Positions 10,629 to 22,009 of a stretch of 41,181 bases of DNA are shown here, piece after piece. The stretch lies in the NCBI GenBank assembly GCA_003427395.1, contig BFEA01000284.1:2019296-2060476 (forward strand), read 5' to 3'. The notes beneath the pieces are model-generated. The model ran no database searches. It was not told the origin of the DNA and saw only the letters and a list, made by a program, of their open reading frames with translations. The position numbers and the translations under genes are program-made. Source of the stretch: Chara braunii (taxonomy: Eukaryota > Streptophyta > Charophyceae > Charales > Characeae). The number at the start of each line of letters is the position of its first letter. The stretch's first letter is position 1.

Positions 10629-11566
10629 GAAATGTCACTACTCAGATTTGTACAATCACATTGAAAGCCAGATCGTATCATAGTGTCCGAAAGGCAACAT
10701 TGTACCAACATGACACTAATGTAACACTGAAATCAAATGTCAAGGAAAGCTTGATCTGGCAACCACCAACATATGTATTCAAACCCTCGTCCCAACTCGG
10801 TGTTCGGCGCCCAACCTACTCCCTACACAGTTATTACGATCCCACTAATTGACAATGCAACTATTGACGTCAGCAGCCAATCGAAGTTCTTGACGATGTT
10901 GACCAACGCATGCCATCGCCGAATACCAGGTATGTGTCTTGTTTCTGCCAGTCAATCCGTCTATATTTCTCAGTCCGTCTGCTATTGTTTGTCTGTCCAC
11001 ATCCTTACCTGCATGTCCGACCATCTGTTTGTTTGTCTGTTGCTACCCGCCTCTGGTCCTTATTGTAGTCTGTTTTTGTCTGTTGTAATCTGTATTCGTC
11101 ATCGGTTGCTGCTCGTATCTTTTTTTTTGTCGTAGTCGTCTGTCTGTTGTTTTCTGCTTGCCTGGCTGTTTGTCTATAACTATCTCTTCTTCTTCTCTAC
11201 TTCTCTCCCTCTCTCCCTCTATCTCTACTCATGTTCCTTTGTGCTTTCTCTCTCTTTGTGCTCTCCTTTCTCATGCTCATGCATTTCTTCCTCCCCACCC
11301 CTTTTGTTCGTCCCTGCTTTCCTTTATCCCTGCGCTCACTCCCTCATTCCTTGTAGTGCTTCCTTACTCGTTTACTTTTTCTTCCTACCAACCAGACATG
11401 GCCACATTCACAGTCAGGAATGAAAGTTCTTGGCTTCACACTTGTCCAAGTGCCTTCTTAAGCACAAGAAAGCAAATGAACGAACACCTTCACGGTCTGT
11501 TCGACCACGAGCGAAAGTGCCAAAAAACGATGAAACGAGAGAGGGGGTGAGCACACATCATTTATA
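10629..11566. other. Stretch without recognised genes; pyrimidine-rich
   Basis: 10930-11380 is a second TGTC/CTCT-rich low-complexity tract. Frames in it are Ser/Leu/Cys-rich with no domain. Confidence 0.45.
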
Positions 11567-11627
11567 AAATAATAATAATAATAATACACTTAATAATAAT
11601 AATGAAAATAATAATAATAATAATAAT
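11567..11627. repeat. (AAT)n microsatellite, left flank of the hAT-like insertion
   Basis: Interrupted AAT array ending exactly at the CAGGGT terminus of the element that begins at 11628. It resumes at 12388. Confidence 0.9.
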
Positions 11628-12387
11628 CAGGGTAAACGGCGTCGGGACGGGCCGAACGCCCGAACCCGAACGCCCGAACGTATGGGACCCCTTGGGGATG
11701 TGTTCGGTCGTTCGGGCCGAACGCGGACCCAAAAAAAAAAAAAAAAAAAAAAACGTCATCAAAAAATCTGAAAAAAAGATATGTTATGGAGAAAAATACA
11801 CTAAACAAGATTTTCCTTAGCATTGCATCCGAATTCCTTACCCAATTTGAAATAAAAATAAAATATGGAAAATAAATACTAATAATAAAAATAAATAAAA
11901 ATAAAAAGAGAATTAAATTTAGTGAGTGCGCGAGCATTTTTTCAACACCGCCATCTTTGGCGATTTGTCATTTTTTTTGGGCATAGATAAATGCCCTGAA
12001 AATTTACAGGTGTGTACTTCACATAATACAAAACCCACTAAAAAAGTTTCAAAAAATAATAAAATTGTTTAGACTCCGAACTAAAGTGAAAACAAAAAGT
12101 AAAAAGTGAAAACAATACGTGGGCGAGCATGTTTTGACACCGCCATCTTTGGCGATTTTTAATTCTTATTTGGCTTAGCCAAATGGCTTGAAACTTTACA
12201 GGCATGTACCTCACGTCATAGAGAACTCACAAAAACAAATGCAGAAACAAATAATTATTTTTAGGCCCCAAAATATTTTTTGGCGGGGGCCGAACACCGT
12301 CAGGTTCGGACCCCGTACGGGACCCCGAACGCTCGTACGTACGGAGGTCTGCCCGAGGACCTTCGTACGTATGGGCTGGTGACCCTG
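11628..12387. mobile_element. 760-bp hAT-like non-autonomous transposon (MITE)
   Basis: The element begins CAGGGT and ends ACCCTG, a 6-bp perfect terminal inverted repeat, and interrupts an AAT microsatellite. The 8 bases on each side are both ATAATAAT (11620-11627 and 12388-12395), which fits the 8-bp target duplication of the hAT superfamily; CAGGG also fits the hAT terminal pattern YARNG. The outer ~100 bases at each end are GC-rich with repeated GAACG and CGTACG words. The centre is AT-rich and holds a tandem duplication plus a 23-base A run (11731-11753). There is no transposase frame, so it would depend on an enzyme encoded elsewhere. The exact duplication length is ambiguous because the target is itself repetitive. 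Confidence 0.7.
11925..12290. repeat. 193-bp tandem duplication inside the MITE
   Basis: CGAGCAT recurs at 11931 and 12124 (193-base period). Both are followed by ACACCGCCATCTTTGGCGATTT, an AAATGNC-type word and TTTACAGGYRTGTAC. The copies have diverged by substitutions and small indels, so the duplication is not recent. Confidence 0.85.

Positions 12388-12433
<46 letters not shown>
12388..12433. repeat. (AAT)n microsatellite, right flank of the hAT-like insertion
   Basis: Continuation of the AAT array interrupted by the 11628-12387 element. Confidence 0.95.
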
Positions 12434-12436
<3 letters not shown>

Positions 12437-12714
12437 TACTATTGTTTCCACTAATAGTAATAGCAGAAATATTAAACGATAACAATAAATCATTTATAAT
12501 ATTATAATATAGTAGTAGCGAACGTATAAAAACTATTTTCTTGGCCTGACAGGGGTGTTGCAGGCGAGAGGACACCGTCAGTTTGGTAAGTAACATCTTC
12601 ATCTCTACCCTCTTGCTTCCTTCTCTCTCTCTCCCACTCTCTCGTCTTTCTCTCTCTTTCACACGCACACTCATACTTACTTCAGTTGACAATCCTGCAA
12701 ACGAGTGGGATCGA
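12434..12714. other. No recognised gene; CT-rich patch
   Basis: An AT-rich segment is followed by a CTCT-rich patch (12600-12665). Nothing else is recognised. Confidence 0.4.
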
Positions 12715-13440
12715 AAGCACAACGACGAGCGGCGGGCACAAATGTCAGTGTATATTGCCATGTTGTAGCGAGAGGTTCATTCGATTTTACTCATCCTACC
12801 GATGGAAATAGCGTGAAGTCCACCTGCGATTCACGCATGCATGCATACACACACTCACTCACACATATACATATACATTAAGTAGCAATAATGTATATTC
12901 CATATTCTAGCGGTAGATTGATTCGATTTTGCTCAACCTATCGATGAAAGTAGTGTAGAAGCGTAGAACCTCCACGACTCAGCACACACAGTCATGCGTG
13001 GTAGTGAACCTTTTCGCATTCTAGCGGTAGGTTCATTCGATTTTATTCATCCTATTAATGGACGTAGAGTGAGGCAGACGCTCGGTTCCCGCACACACAC
13101 ACACACACATACGTACACTTACACAGACGAGTGCGTAGTAATGTACGTTTCCACGATCTAGTGATAAATTCATTCAATTTTGCTCATCCTATCGATGAAA
13201 AACTCTCTTTATCTCTTTCTCACGCACACATACGTGTAATCAAACAAATAAGCGTAGCAGCGTATATTTTCATGTTTTAGTGCGAGATTCATTAGATTTT
13301 ACTCATCCTGCTGATGAAAGTGACACGAGATCGGTCACGAGATACTTACGAAAACGCACATAAGTAGTAATATATTTTCTTTACTCTAGCGGTAGATTCA
13401 TTTGGTTTTGTTCATCTTATCAATAGAAGTACTATGAGGT
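12715..13440 (+). repeat. Six-unit satellite with a conserved ~45-bp core
   Basis: The core TTCATTCGATTTTRCTCATCCTATCGATGRAAGTAG (written in degenerate code) recurs at about 12778, 12910, 13028, 13165, 13286 and 13395, every 109-138 bases. Each core is preceded by a GTATATTTTCATATTCTAGCGGTAG-like segment. The spacers vary and carry CA-rich runs, including a perfect (CA)n at 13091-13109. Within the core, TTCAT(T)CGAT can pair with ATCGATGAA. The conserved cores between unconserved spacers are noteworthy. Related degenerate units lie at 2.7-3.1 kb. Confidence 0.8.
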
Positions 13441-14044
13441 AGGTAATGAGATAGGAGACTTACCTGTTTTAGTCTTCGTCGTCGCTGCGAACGCTTCCTC
13501 GAGAGAAACGACTCGAGGATCGAATGGTACCGCCAAGACCTTCCGTCGGTTATCAGAGACGACTCGCTCGTATATTACAAACTAGAAACCAATCGAAGCG
13601 TGTGTTGAAACTCTACTCCCGGACCATTACTATCTCCGACAACGAGGGAGGTAAATCGTCTTCCTTCCTCTGCCTCTTGTTGTATCTTCTCCCTCTCCTT
13701 CCTCCCTCTTCTTCACGTTCCCGTTTCTTTCCTTGATTAAACGTCGTCTCCCTCCTTGTTCGGGTTCGTGTTCGCTTGCTATCTTTCCTACGCCCTTACG
13801 TCACTCGCTTGAAAGCATTTGTATGTTCATGATCGCGTTCGTCAGCTTGCTCTCTGCCCACCGACTGTTGGTCGTCTACCGCCTTCGTAGGCTTTCCTTT
13901 TTCCAACCACCCATGAACCTTTCACATAACTCAAGTAATATACAAAAAAGATCTTCCATAGAAAAATAACGAATTTTAATAGATCTTAGAAAAAAAAAAA
14001 TAAAGAAAATCTAACTGAACTACTTTCGTTGCGTCCCGTACGGG
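13441..14044. other. Stretch without recognised genes
   Basis: Frames at 13524-13736 and 13733-13969 begin with AUG or near it, but are low-complexity and unrecognised. On the minus strand the 13463-13475 region reads CAGGTAAGTCTC, a good splice-donor consensus, but no exon is identified. Confidence 0.35.
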
Positions 14045-14051
14045 CATCTGT

Positions 14052-14128
14052 CGGGCTCCTGGCACATAAAAGAGCCCAAATTCGTCAGTCTCATCCCAGT
14101 GGTCATGAGTTCGAGCCCTGCCTTACCA
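14052..14128 (+). repeat. tRNA-Met-like Pol III element (tRNA-derived SINE or pseudogene)
   Basis: GTCAGTCTCAT at 14084-14094, followed by GGTCATGAGTTCGAGCCC at 14101-14118, closely resembles the anticodon arm (CAT), variable loop and T arm of elongator tRNA-Met. A weak A box, TGGCACATAAAAG, lies at 14060-14072. The acceptor and T stems do not pair well, so it is a tRNA-derived repeat or a dead tRNA rather than a working gene. Confidence 0.45.
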
Positions 14129-14160
14129 AGGTGGTTCGAAGTGGTGGTCGGGCAGGCTGC

Positions 14161-14248
14161 AAAAAAAACTAGCCCGAAGCAGGATGGACTCGATCCTTGC
14201 ACCTTTGGTATATCAATCTGCACCTGTACCTACTGGGCTAGCTCTTAG
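14161..14248 (-). repeat. tRNA-like Pol III element with terminator
   Basis: Read on the minus strand, TAGCCCAGTAGGT (14240-14228) matches the Pol III A box and GGATCGAGTCC (14196-14186) is one base from the B box GGTTCGANTCC. They are 31 bases apart, normal for a tRNA. Eight T follow on this strand (14168-14161), a Pol III terminator. The segments are tail-to-tail with the tRNA-Met-like element, suggesting a composite SINE. The cloverleaf is not fully paired. Confidence 0.5.
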
Positions 14249-15150
14249 TTCGTTTAGCATTAGAGTTGCCCTGCTATAAGTAGAGCACAGGGCAATTTTT
14301 GCTGGTGTAACAGACCCACGGCCCGCTTCCTCAGCGGTCAACTTGGGCCGAATGTCGGCCGTCATTTGCTAGTACGATAGGTAGTATTGTTTTTCCTAAC
14401 TGCCCCGGCCGCAAGACCGGGGTCTTTACTATTTTTTTCCAACCCTATTTTGGGTCTTACGTCATTGTGATCCGTCGGCCTCTCATACCGATTGGCCTGA
14501 CGTCCGTGGGCTTAGTCTAGTTTATTTTTATCTTACCGTTTGACCCTTTGACTTATTAGGATCATGATCATCGCATCCCGCGTGACCTCCTCCTTTCTTC
14601 AAGTCCTCCGGCCCCTTTGATTGGAGAGCGATTACGTATGGCACTCACTCTTTCTTTTTTTTTCTTTTCTTCGAGCCTGAATCGGACTAAGATAGAGCCC
14701 TTTTAAATTTGTCAAAGGTTTAAAGACGTGAGTTGGGTTGTCTAGGCTCAAATAAAATTTCACTATATGCGGGAACATGCTCTGGCCTGTTTTGTTTTCT
14801 ATTATCCCTCTCTGGTTGCCACACATGCAACATTACCGCATGTGATTACTTAACGCTCTCGACCTCCATGGTTGAAGATTCCGCTCTCAAGTTGTCATGC
14901 CACAAGAACCTCTCTTTCCTCTCCAGACCGTCCTTGATACGGTAACCGGCGTTGATACTGCATCGAATGCAAAAACAAGAGCAAATGCCCTTGTAAGGGT
15001 GTTTGCTCCGACAACGGCGTTAAATCGCTTGGCATAGTTTGGCAACTTAACGCTTTCGTGTTGACGAAAGCCGGTGGCGGCGGTCACAGCTGAGCTTGTC
15101 AGCGGATAGATCGTCTTCGTTTCCGTTCCCTGGATTATGGAAGTTGACCT
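14249..15150. other. Stretch without recognised genes
   Basis: Small hairpins occur: TTGCCCTG/CAGGGCAA around 14264-14296 and CCCCGG/CCGGGG around 14403-14422. The right part (about 14950-15150) may be the 5' UTR of the LINE that follows; I cannot place its 5' end because no target duplication could be matched. Confidence 0.35.
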
Positions 15151-15222
15151 GTCAACTCTTAAGTGGTTTTTGTACTAGTCTACAGTTACAATACGTTTTC
15201 AATGCTAGCCATTTTGATAGCC

Positions 15223-16758
15223 ATGGAGGCAGTTCATACCCCTCCGGGGGCTCAAGAGACAGGAGCTAAAAAAAATAGAGCTCAAGTTCCGAATGATAAT
15301 GTGCTTGAAGAAGAACGAGTGAAGGAGATGGTGAGAGTTTGCTATGAAGATGACATTCTTCCGGGGAACATTGATAGAGGCGCCATGGAAATCAATGGCA
15401 GGGAGGTAACCGTCGTGCTTAACAACTCGATTGATGAACTGAAGGTGAGGTGGTAAAAGGCCAGGACAGTGACGGTGATATATCGTCATGGAGCGAAATT
15501 CATTCCAAGGAGAGTCAAGGAAGATGTTATTTGCGCTTATGAAGATGGTTGGATAAGGGATGACACCTTTGGAGCAAATTTCAAACGAGGCCGAATCAAA
15601 GTGGAGTCTTGAAATGTAGCTTTATATGTTCCAAGTATACAGGAAATTACTGATTGGATGTTGAACAAGAAGACCGACTTTATTGATTCGGGAGGCACCA
15701 CGTACCGCACGAAATTGAAACCCTGGATGACCAGGGCCAAAGTTAGAGATTGGAGGATGACGATTGATGAAAATTTTTTTTGGGTAGTTGTTGTTGGAGT
15801 ACCTCTGGATGAGATGGTCTTTCTACGAGATCATGTGGAGAGAGCGATTGGGTGAATCGTGAAGACCCATTTACCAGAAGCCGACGAGACTGACCCAAAA
15901 TTGGTCAACCTGCGGTTCGATATTGACCCCAATAGGAAAGAGTTTATGAAAGACAAGATATGGATCAGAACCTGTCAGGGAGACCTGATGGAGGTGAAGT
16001 TGGCATGTGCTGATAGCGAGTGGTGTAGAAGGTGTCGCATGTTCTTCCATACAAAAGATACTTGTAGAAGACCTGCAAGGAGGAATCAAGGGGAACGACC
16101 TCCTAACAACCCACAGGCGTCCACGACATCTACAGGAGGAGTTCCTCGGTCACAATATCAAGGTCCGCTTCAAGCACCAAGAGCGGCCGCTCAACAGACC
16201 ACCGGAGTAGGAATCCGCAACACGGTGCCACCTGGAGTTCCAGCGGAAACTGTACTTCGAGTTAACCCTATGTTTTCCCCCTTCCCTCGACAATCGAGTA
16301 AAGGAGGAGGAGTCCAGCACCCCGCTCTGATGCATCCGTCGACAAATCTTGTGTGGGCATCATATCTACAAGGAATTCCGCTGCATCCGTTTCTGCCTCA
16401 CCAACAAGGCGTCTCTGCTGCAGATCCTCTCTTGAATGTTAGTCCATCAGTGGTGAATCTTCATGCTTTTGCCCCTTGGACGTACGGGCAGGGGGGTACG
16501 CTCCAAGGTATGAATCAGGGTATGGGAATGATTCCCCAATATCAGCAGACAATGCCCCCTGTAGGGGGCTCAACCTCTCAGATAGGCAGTCGCGTCCGGG
16601 GAGAATCCCCTGGAAAAGCACGAAGGCTAAGTGAGGGAACAAGAGTTGAGATCCAAATCAATGGTCCAATGGCTGACGCCTCGCATAGTTCCAATGGCTC
16701 CTTTCGGTCTGCGGCTCAAACCCCTTCGGGGATCTCAGGTAAGAGAAAATCCTTTTGA
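15223..16758 (+). pseudogene. LINE ORF1 (nucleic-acid-binding protein with CCHC knuckle), three stops
   Basis: One frame runs the whole length, interrupted by stops at 15454 (TAA), 15610 (TGA) and 15853 (TGA). I start it at the ATG at 15223 (CCATGGAGG context); an in-frame ATG at 15202 is the alternative. The knuckle C-X2-C-X4-H-X4-C lies at 16024-16065. It is followed by an Arg/Pro/Gln-rich, probably disordered C-terminus. LINE ORF1 proteins coat element RNA in the cytoplasmic ribonucleoprotein. Each stop is one C-to-T or G-to-A change from a sense codon (CAA, or CGA/TGG). Not functional as it stands. Confidence 0.85.
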
Positions 16759-17333
16759 GCTCGAATGGAAGCTCTCTCGAAAGGCCAGAGTAGTGTTGAA
16801 GCGAAACTCCTTCTGATTGTTCTTGCTGCAGTTAGGGATTCCTTTTGGGTTGTTGCGTAGATAGGTTTGCATGGGAACCCCCTGCTGTTTAACATGACGT
16901 GTCCGGAGTCTCTGATGCCTTGTGTTACGGAAAACCTTGCTCAAACTCTGTTCCAATGTAAATTCACTCTTCGGCTTATTGTCGAAGTCTCCATGCCTCG
17001 ATTTCTTGTCGACATTGCAGGTAGTCGAGTGAAAATTTTTGCGCCACTTTTCGATGTTCGCTTCGTAGTGGGTCAGCTTGACTTCCTGGAGAGGGAAGGC
17101 CTTCCTAATTCCTCTAGCCTGGTTTTTGGACGCTAGGAAACCGGAACTTCGGCGAATTAAAGTGGTTGCTAATACGACTGCGGAATTCCTCCACAAATTG
17201 AACTCTAAACTGAGAAAGGACAAAAAACTTGATTTCCCCTTTTTTAAACGAGTCTTACTTGAGTCATGGCCTCAATCTGGGGTAATCCCGACAGGTCCAG
17301 TCCAGATCCAACCTACTGGATCCTTGCCCATGA

Positions 17334-20300
17334 ATGGGCAGCCTTAAACTAGCTACGTGGAATATCCGTGGGTTGGGTAATTCGAACGGTAGGAATAAAC
17401 ACGGCCGCCTTAAGAGTTGGATCCGTGACAAAAAAATAGATATCGTTTGTCTTCAAGAGACTAAGTTTTCAAAATCCAAAATTGTTGAGCTAGAAGCATG
17501 GTGGAATAGACCACAAATTTGGTCCCCTGCCTGTGGTTCGCGGGGAGGTTTTTCTATGTTGATTCGTAGGAACCTTGAATCTGAGATTGTTGACTTTTTT
17601 GCAGATCTATGGGGTCGTTGGTCTTGGGTAAAATTGTGGATGGGGAAGCAAGAGTGGGTGATCGCCTCGATATATGCGCATACTAATTGCAAAGAACGAG
17701 ATTTTTTTTTCAGCGATCTTTCTTTGTTTATTCCAGACTGTGAGAACTTGATTATTGTTGGTGATTGAAATACCTCCTTGGATAAAAACGATGTTACTAA
17801 GGGTAGCAAGTACATTAAAGAACTAACCGATCTGATGGATGATTTTGACTTGTCGGAACCATATAGTCTACTGCGCCCTGGCAACTCGGGCGATACCTGG
17901 ACTTCAAACTTCAGGGAGGTTGAAGGTACGGTGAGCAGAAGGTTAGATTTATACCTGATGTCACCCTCGGTGTGGAACAACACGATTAATATTTATGAGC
18001 AGTTGGGTACCCTTTCAGACCATAAACCGGTCTTGCTCTTGCTTGATGGTACTAAAACCGAAAGGGGTCCCAGGTACTTCAGGGTTAACATTGAGATTTT
18101 AAAAGAACCGGGGATCAATGATTAAATGCACAGATTTTGGGTGGACTGAAAAAAGAACCGAGATTCCTTTGACTCAACTACTGATTGGTGGGATGCAAGT
18201 TCGAAGATTTTTTCGAAACATTTGCGCATTTTCTCACGTATTTTGGCTTCTGATAGGAACAAACGAGAAGCTGCTCTGATTAAAAAAGTAGAATATGTCG
18301 AATTATGAATGAACCTGCACCCTATCTCCAACCTGGTGTGGAGCCCTATTAGGGCAAAATACTTAGCAGAATGTGATACCTACCAACAAGAGTAGTCAAA
18401 CATAGGCTGAGCGGTTGAAAATCAAAGGAATTGCGGTTTATGACCGCATGAACAGAAAAACATTCCAAAAGCTGACACCTAACTTGAAACGATTGTCTCA
18501 ATCGATGGGTTCGCTATCCCATCCTTTTGACCATGATCTTCCAAGTGCACAGGACCGAGTTCAACTCTGTGAATATGCGGCAATGTACTACCAAGACATT
18601 ATAACCACCAGACGCCCTAAAGAAGATATAAAAGAGGATCTCTCGGAGAATTCACATCACTGGTCTATGTTTACAGCTCGACTCTTTATACAAGGAAGAT
18701 TAGATATGGACCGCCCAGTCACTAAGGAAGAAGTCTAGGAAGCATTGCGTTCGATGGCTAATGGTAAAACCCCTGGGGACGATGGGCTCCCAATGGAGCT
18801 ATATGTAATCATTTGGGATAATATTAAAGGGGAATTAATTGAGATTAACAATCAGGTTCTGGTAGGTAAAAACCTGTTAAAAGGTATGAGGAATGTGATT
18901 ATTTCCCTATTGTACAAAAAAAAAAGACCGCATTGAGATTCGGAACTTGCGTCCGATCTCAGTTTTGAACGTATCATATAAATTATTAGCAAAGCTGTTT
19001 GCGTGTTGTTTGGGTTGACATCTGCCATCTTTAATTAAACAAGACCAAGCCGCCTTCATACGAGGCCGATCTATTTTTGATAACATCCTTACATTAGTGG
19101 AAGCTCTGGAGGTGGTGAAAAAAAACAAAAGTCAATACCTCAGTATTGATGTTTGACATAGAAAAAGCTTACGATCGTGTCAATTGGACTTACGTCCTCA
19201 CCACCCTCCGCCACGTAATTTTTGGGGAGAACATGTGTAACTGGGTGGTGGCCCTATACTCCCTGTCTACTGTTGCAGTGATGGCCAATGACAACCTATC
19301 AGAATCATTTTCACTGATTAGGTCTCTATAGCAGGGATGTCCCCTTGCCCCTCTCTTACTCCTGATCCGAATGGAGAACCTGTTATGCAATATCCGAACC
19401 CACCCACAGATCACTGGGCTCAAGGCAGGCTCTGGGTAAGGTAAGGTGAAGGCCCTCGCGAATGACTTGTTTACTATTTTTGAGAATTCTATTAATTCAA
19501 TGTCAACACTAAAGAAATGCTTAGATGAGTACTCAGAGTGGTCTGAGGCTTTGGTTAACTGGGCCAAATCAGTGTTTTTTCTCCCTGACCCCCATCTACC
19601 AGTGATAAATTGGGGGATGAAGAGAATCACCACGGGTAGTTCTGAACGCTTTTTAGGAGTTCAAGTAACACTGCTTTCTTGCACAGTGGATCAGGAAAGC
19701 ATCTTGCTACAACGTACGATTCAGAGAGTATCTACCTGGGAAAAAGTTCCTCACCTGTCCTTATATGGGCGGATTTTGGTTATAAATGGGGCTTTGTTTG
19801 CCTTATGGTGGTTTGTAGTAGTAGTTCGCCCATTGGGAAAAAAATTGTGCTCCTTAATCTGACCACGGGCTGCTAAATTTATATGGAAGCCCTTTGCTAG
19901 AGAAGAAAAAGGTTTCCTTTCTAAAGTCGCTTGGGAACTTTTGTGTTGCCCTAAGGAGGAAGGGAGCATGAATTTAATTGATCCACAATGAAAGAGTGTA
20001 GCAATGCTAATGCGATGGATAGTCAGGGCGATAAGTGCAGAGGAGGAGGTACATTGGGTTGCTTTGGCAGAAACCATTCTGTTCTTGGAATGAAATCTAC
20101 CAGACCACCTGATGTGTGGACCTGTTTGCTTATCCCTTCCTTCTTGAAAAGACATGTGAAATCATATTTATGGGCAGCAGTTGTTTCTGCTTGGAAAGAG
20201 TTGATGCCAAATGCATGCCTTCTCCATACTGCTAAAACAGAAGTCTTACTACAACCACTGTTTAAAAACCCGCACATCCACCACCCTGATGGCAGGTGGT

Positions 20301-21442
20301 TTGCTGCAGATCTCTCTCGAGGGAGTTAAGGGAGGTGCTGGACTCGTTTTGGTTTGTTGAGGAGAGGTTAAGCGATCTTATAGACGCAATTTCATAACAA
20401 TGGAAAACTATTCTCAGTCCAGGGGGGATGGATCCTCTTGGTACTTGGTACATTAGCTGGCCACTGGAAACTGTCCCGGTTTTCTAAAAACTAGTAAATA
20501 TTGATGTTAAAGGTAATAGGTTCTTTCACTGTTGGGAAAACAACGATCCCGATTCATCTTCTCTAGTACAACACCCACCATTTACAACCGACCTAACTCA
20601 AGTTCGAGTTTGGAAAGACTGCGACGAAGTAGGAAATTAAACGTGTAAATTGTTTGCAAAAGAATTGGCAATCGCCGACCTTAAATTGGACCCAAAAATG
20701 TGTGGCTGGAGAGGGGAAGGGGCTGGTAGGCAGGATAAACCACTGGTTTGTTACTCTGTTGAACAAGGGTACTTGGCACAAGCTTCTACTCGAATACCCA
20801 GATATGTTGCAGTAGCCAAATGGACGCAAGTGTTAAATGTCGGTCCTGAGCAGATTGAAAAAAAAGTTGGTCCATTGTTGGACCCAACTGAAGGTTGCCC
20901 CATATGCCAGATTAACAGAGAACTTGTGGTTGTTATCCCTTTTGGCCACTCCATCAACAGTAAACTTGTTCCAAAGGGGAATGAAGATAGACCTGACATG
21001 CAAACGATGTAACTGGGCTTATGAGGCGACTGTGCATCTGTTGTATGATTGTCCTGCGTCGAAGAAAATTTGGGACTGGTGGAATTCCTACTGGGTCAGC
21101 AAGTCAGAAGGCAATTTGGCATGGGACAAAGTTTGGGTACTCCTGGGGGGTATTCCATAACACATTGAACTGAAGAAGGGTTGGGGCTACATGGCCCAAG
21201 CAGCCAGAGCGGTGGGCTGTAACGTCATGTGGAAGGAGAGGAACCTGCAGATTTTCGAGGGTAGAGAAATGACAAATAAGGAAATCAGGACTTTATTCAA
21301 ATCCTCACTGAGGAGGATCATTCAGGCGGATTGGAGAAAGAAAGGCCAAGGATCTTGGTTTGGGGCAACCTGGGGTTTGGGAGGGAAACTGGTGACGTTG
21401 GAGGAGGGGAAATTGATCTTCGACAAGTGGTTGTGGGAGTGA
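17334..21442 (+). pseudogene. LINE ORF2: endonuclease, reverse transcriptase, zf-RVT; decayed
   Basis: The endonuclease starts LATWNIRGLG with CLQETK, RLDLYL and SDHKPV following; its GD-x-N motif is broken by TGA at 17766-17768 where plant elements often have Trp. The RT shows a TPGDDGLP-type entry near 18770, RNLRPISVLN near 18938, motif A FDIEKAYD near 19152 (Asp codon 19155-19157 intact) and QGCPLAP near 19332. The motif C position reads LAND (19455-19466), so the first catalytic Asp is Asn, one G-to-A change. A thumb RFLGVQV follows. The zinc-finger domain (CKRC...VHLLYDCPASKKIW) is near 20990-21080. Frameshifts occur, for example at the A run near 18916. Several stops are transition-derived. 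Dead element. Confidence 0.85.
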
Positions 21443-21889
21443 GCTAGGGACTATGAACCTGGTACTCGGTTCGGTTGATCCACAGTAGGACGACAACAGG
21501 GTATTCGAGAGGAGGGAGTACGCATTGGTTCCATGGCTCTGTGGTCCGCTAAGGTCCACCCGTCGTATTAGACGATTGTTCCGAAGAAGGTAGATAGGTA
21601 GGGTTGATAGTTTTCTTTTGTTTTCCTTGTTTTTAATTTTTATTTTGTTAGGTTCTCTGGCCCGTGGCTTAACTTTGTTGTGGAGAGTGAGGTTTCAGGA
21701 CAGCGGCCTGGATTTTGTCACTTTTGTTCCTAGGGTATCCTCCTGACTCCCATGAGTTGCTGTTTTTCAACGAGCTACAACTCGTAAGCTAAACTGGTTG
21801 AAGCTGCCTGGATAACTCCGGGTTGAATTGTGAGATCCCCGACCTCGATTTGACCTTAGTAATAATATGATGTTTTCATAAAAAAAAAC

Positions 21890-22009
21890 ACTCAGATTAA
21901 TGAGACATTGTCGACCCTATGTTCCACCCCCGATTTCTTCGGGAACTGGCAAAACCTCGTAATTTCCCAACACTGGTGGAGGTACTAGTGGTTTAAAAAT
22001 AAAAAAAAT
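21890..22009. other. Short unassigned spacer
   Basis: Lies between the LINE tail and the next repeat block. Nothing is recognised, and a target-site duplicate of the LINE could not be matched here. Confidence 0.3.

Larger units (their letters stand above)
15150..21889 (+). mobile_element. Plant-type LINE (non-LTR retrotransposon), near full length, inactive
   Basis: Parts in order: ORF1 with a CCHC zinc knuckle (15223-16758); ORF2 with apurinic-type endonuclease (17334-18125), reverse transcriptase (about 18740-19870), and zf-RVT plus C-terminal tail (to 21442); a ~440-bp 3' UTR; and a short A run (about 21881-21888). This is the architecture of plant L1-clade LINEs, which copy themselves by target-primed reverse transcription. 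Both ORFs carry several in-frame stops and ORF2 has frameshifts. The ends given are approximate. Confidence 0.85.

Noticed and set aside
12770-13440. Satellite cores as box C/D snoRNAs (GATGAAA resembles a C box)
   Set aside because: The C-box match is imperfect in most units, and no consistent D box or terminal stem is seen.
12770-13475. Satellite cores as repeated minus-strand exons, suggested by CAGGTAAGT-like donors
   Set aside because: Stops occur in the cores in all frames tried, and donors are present in only some units.
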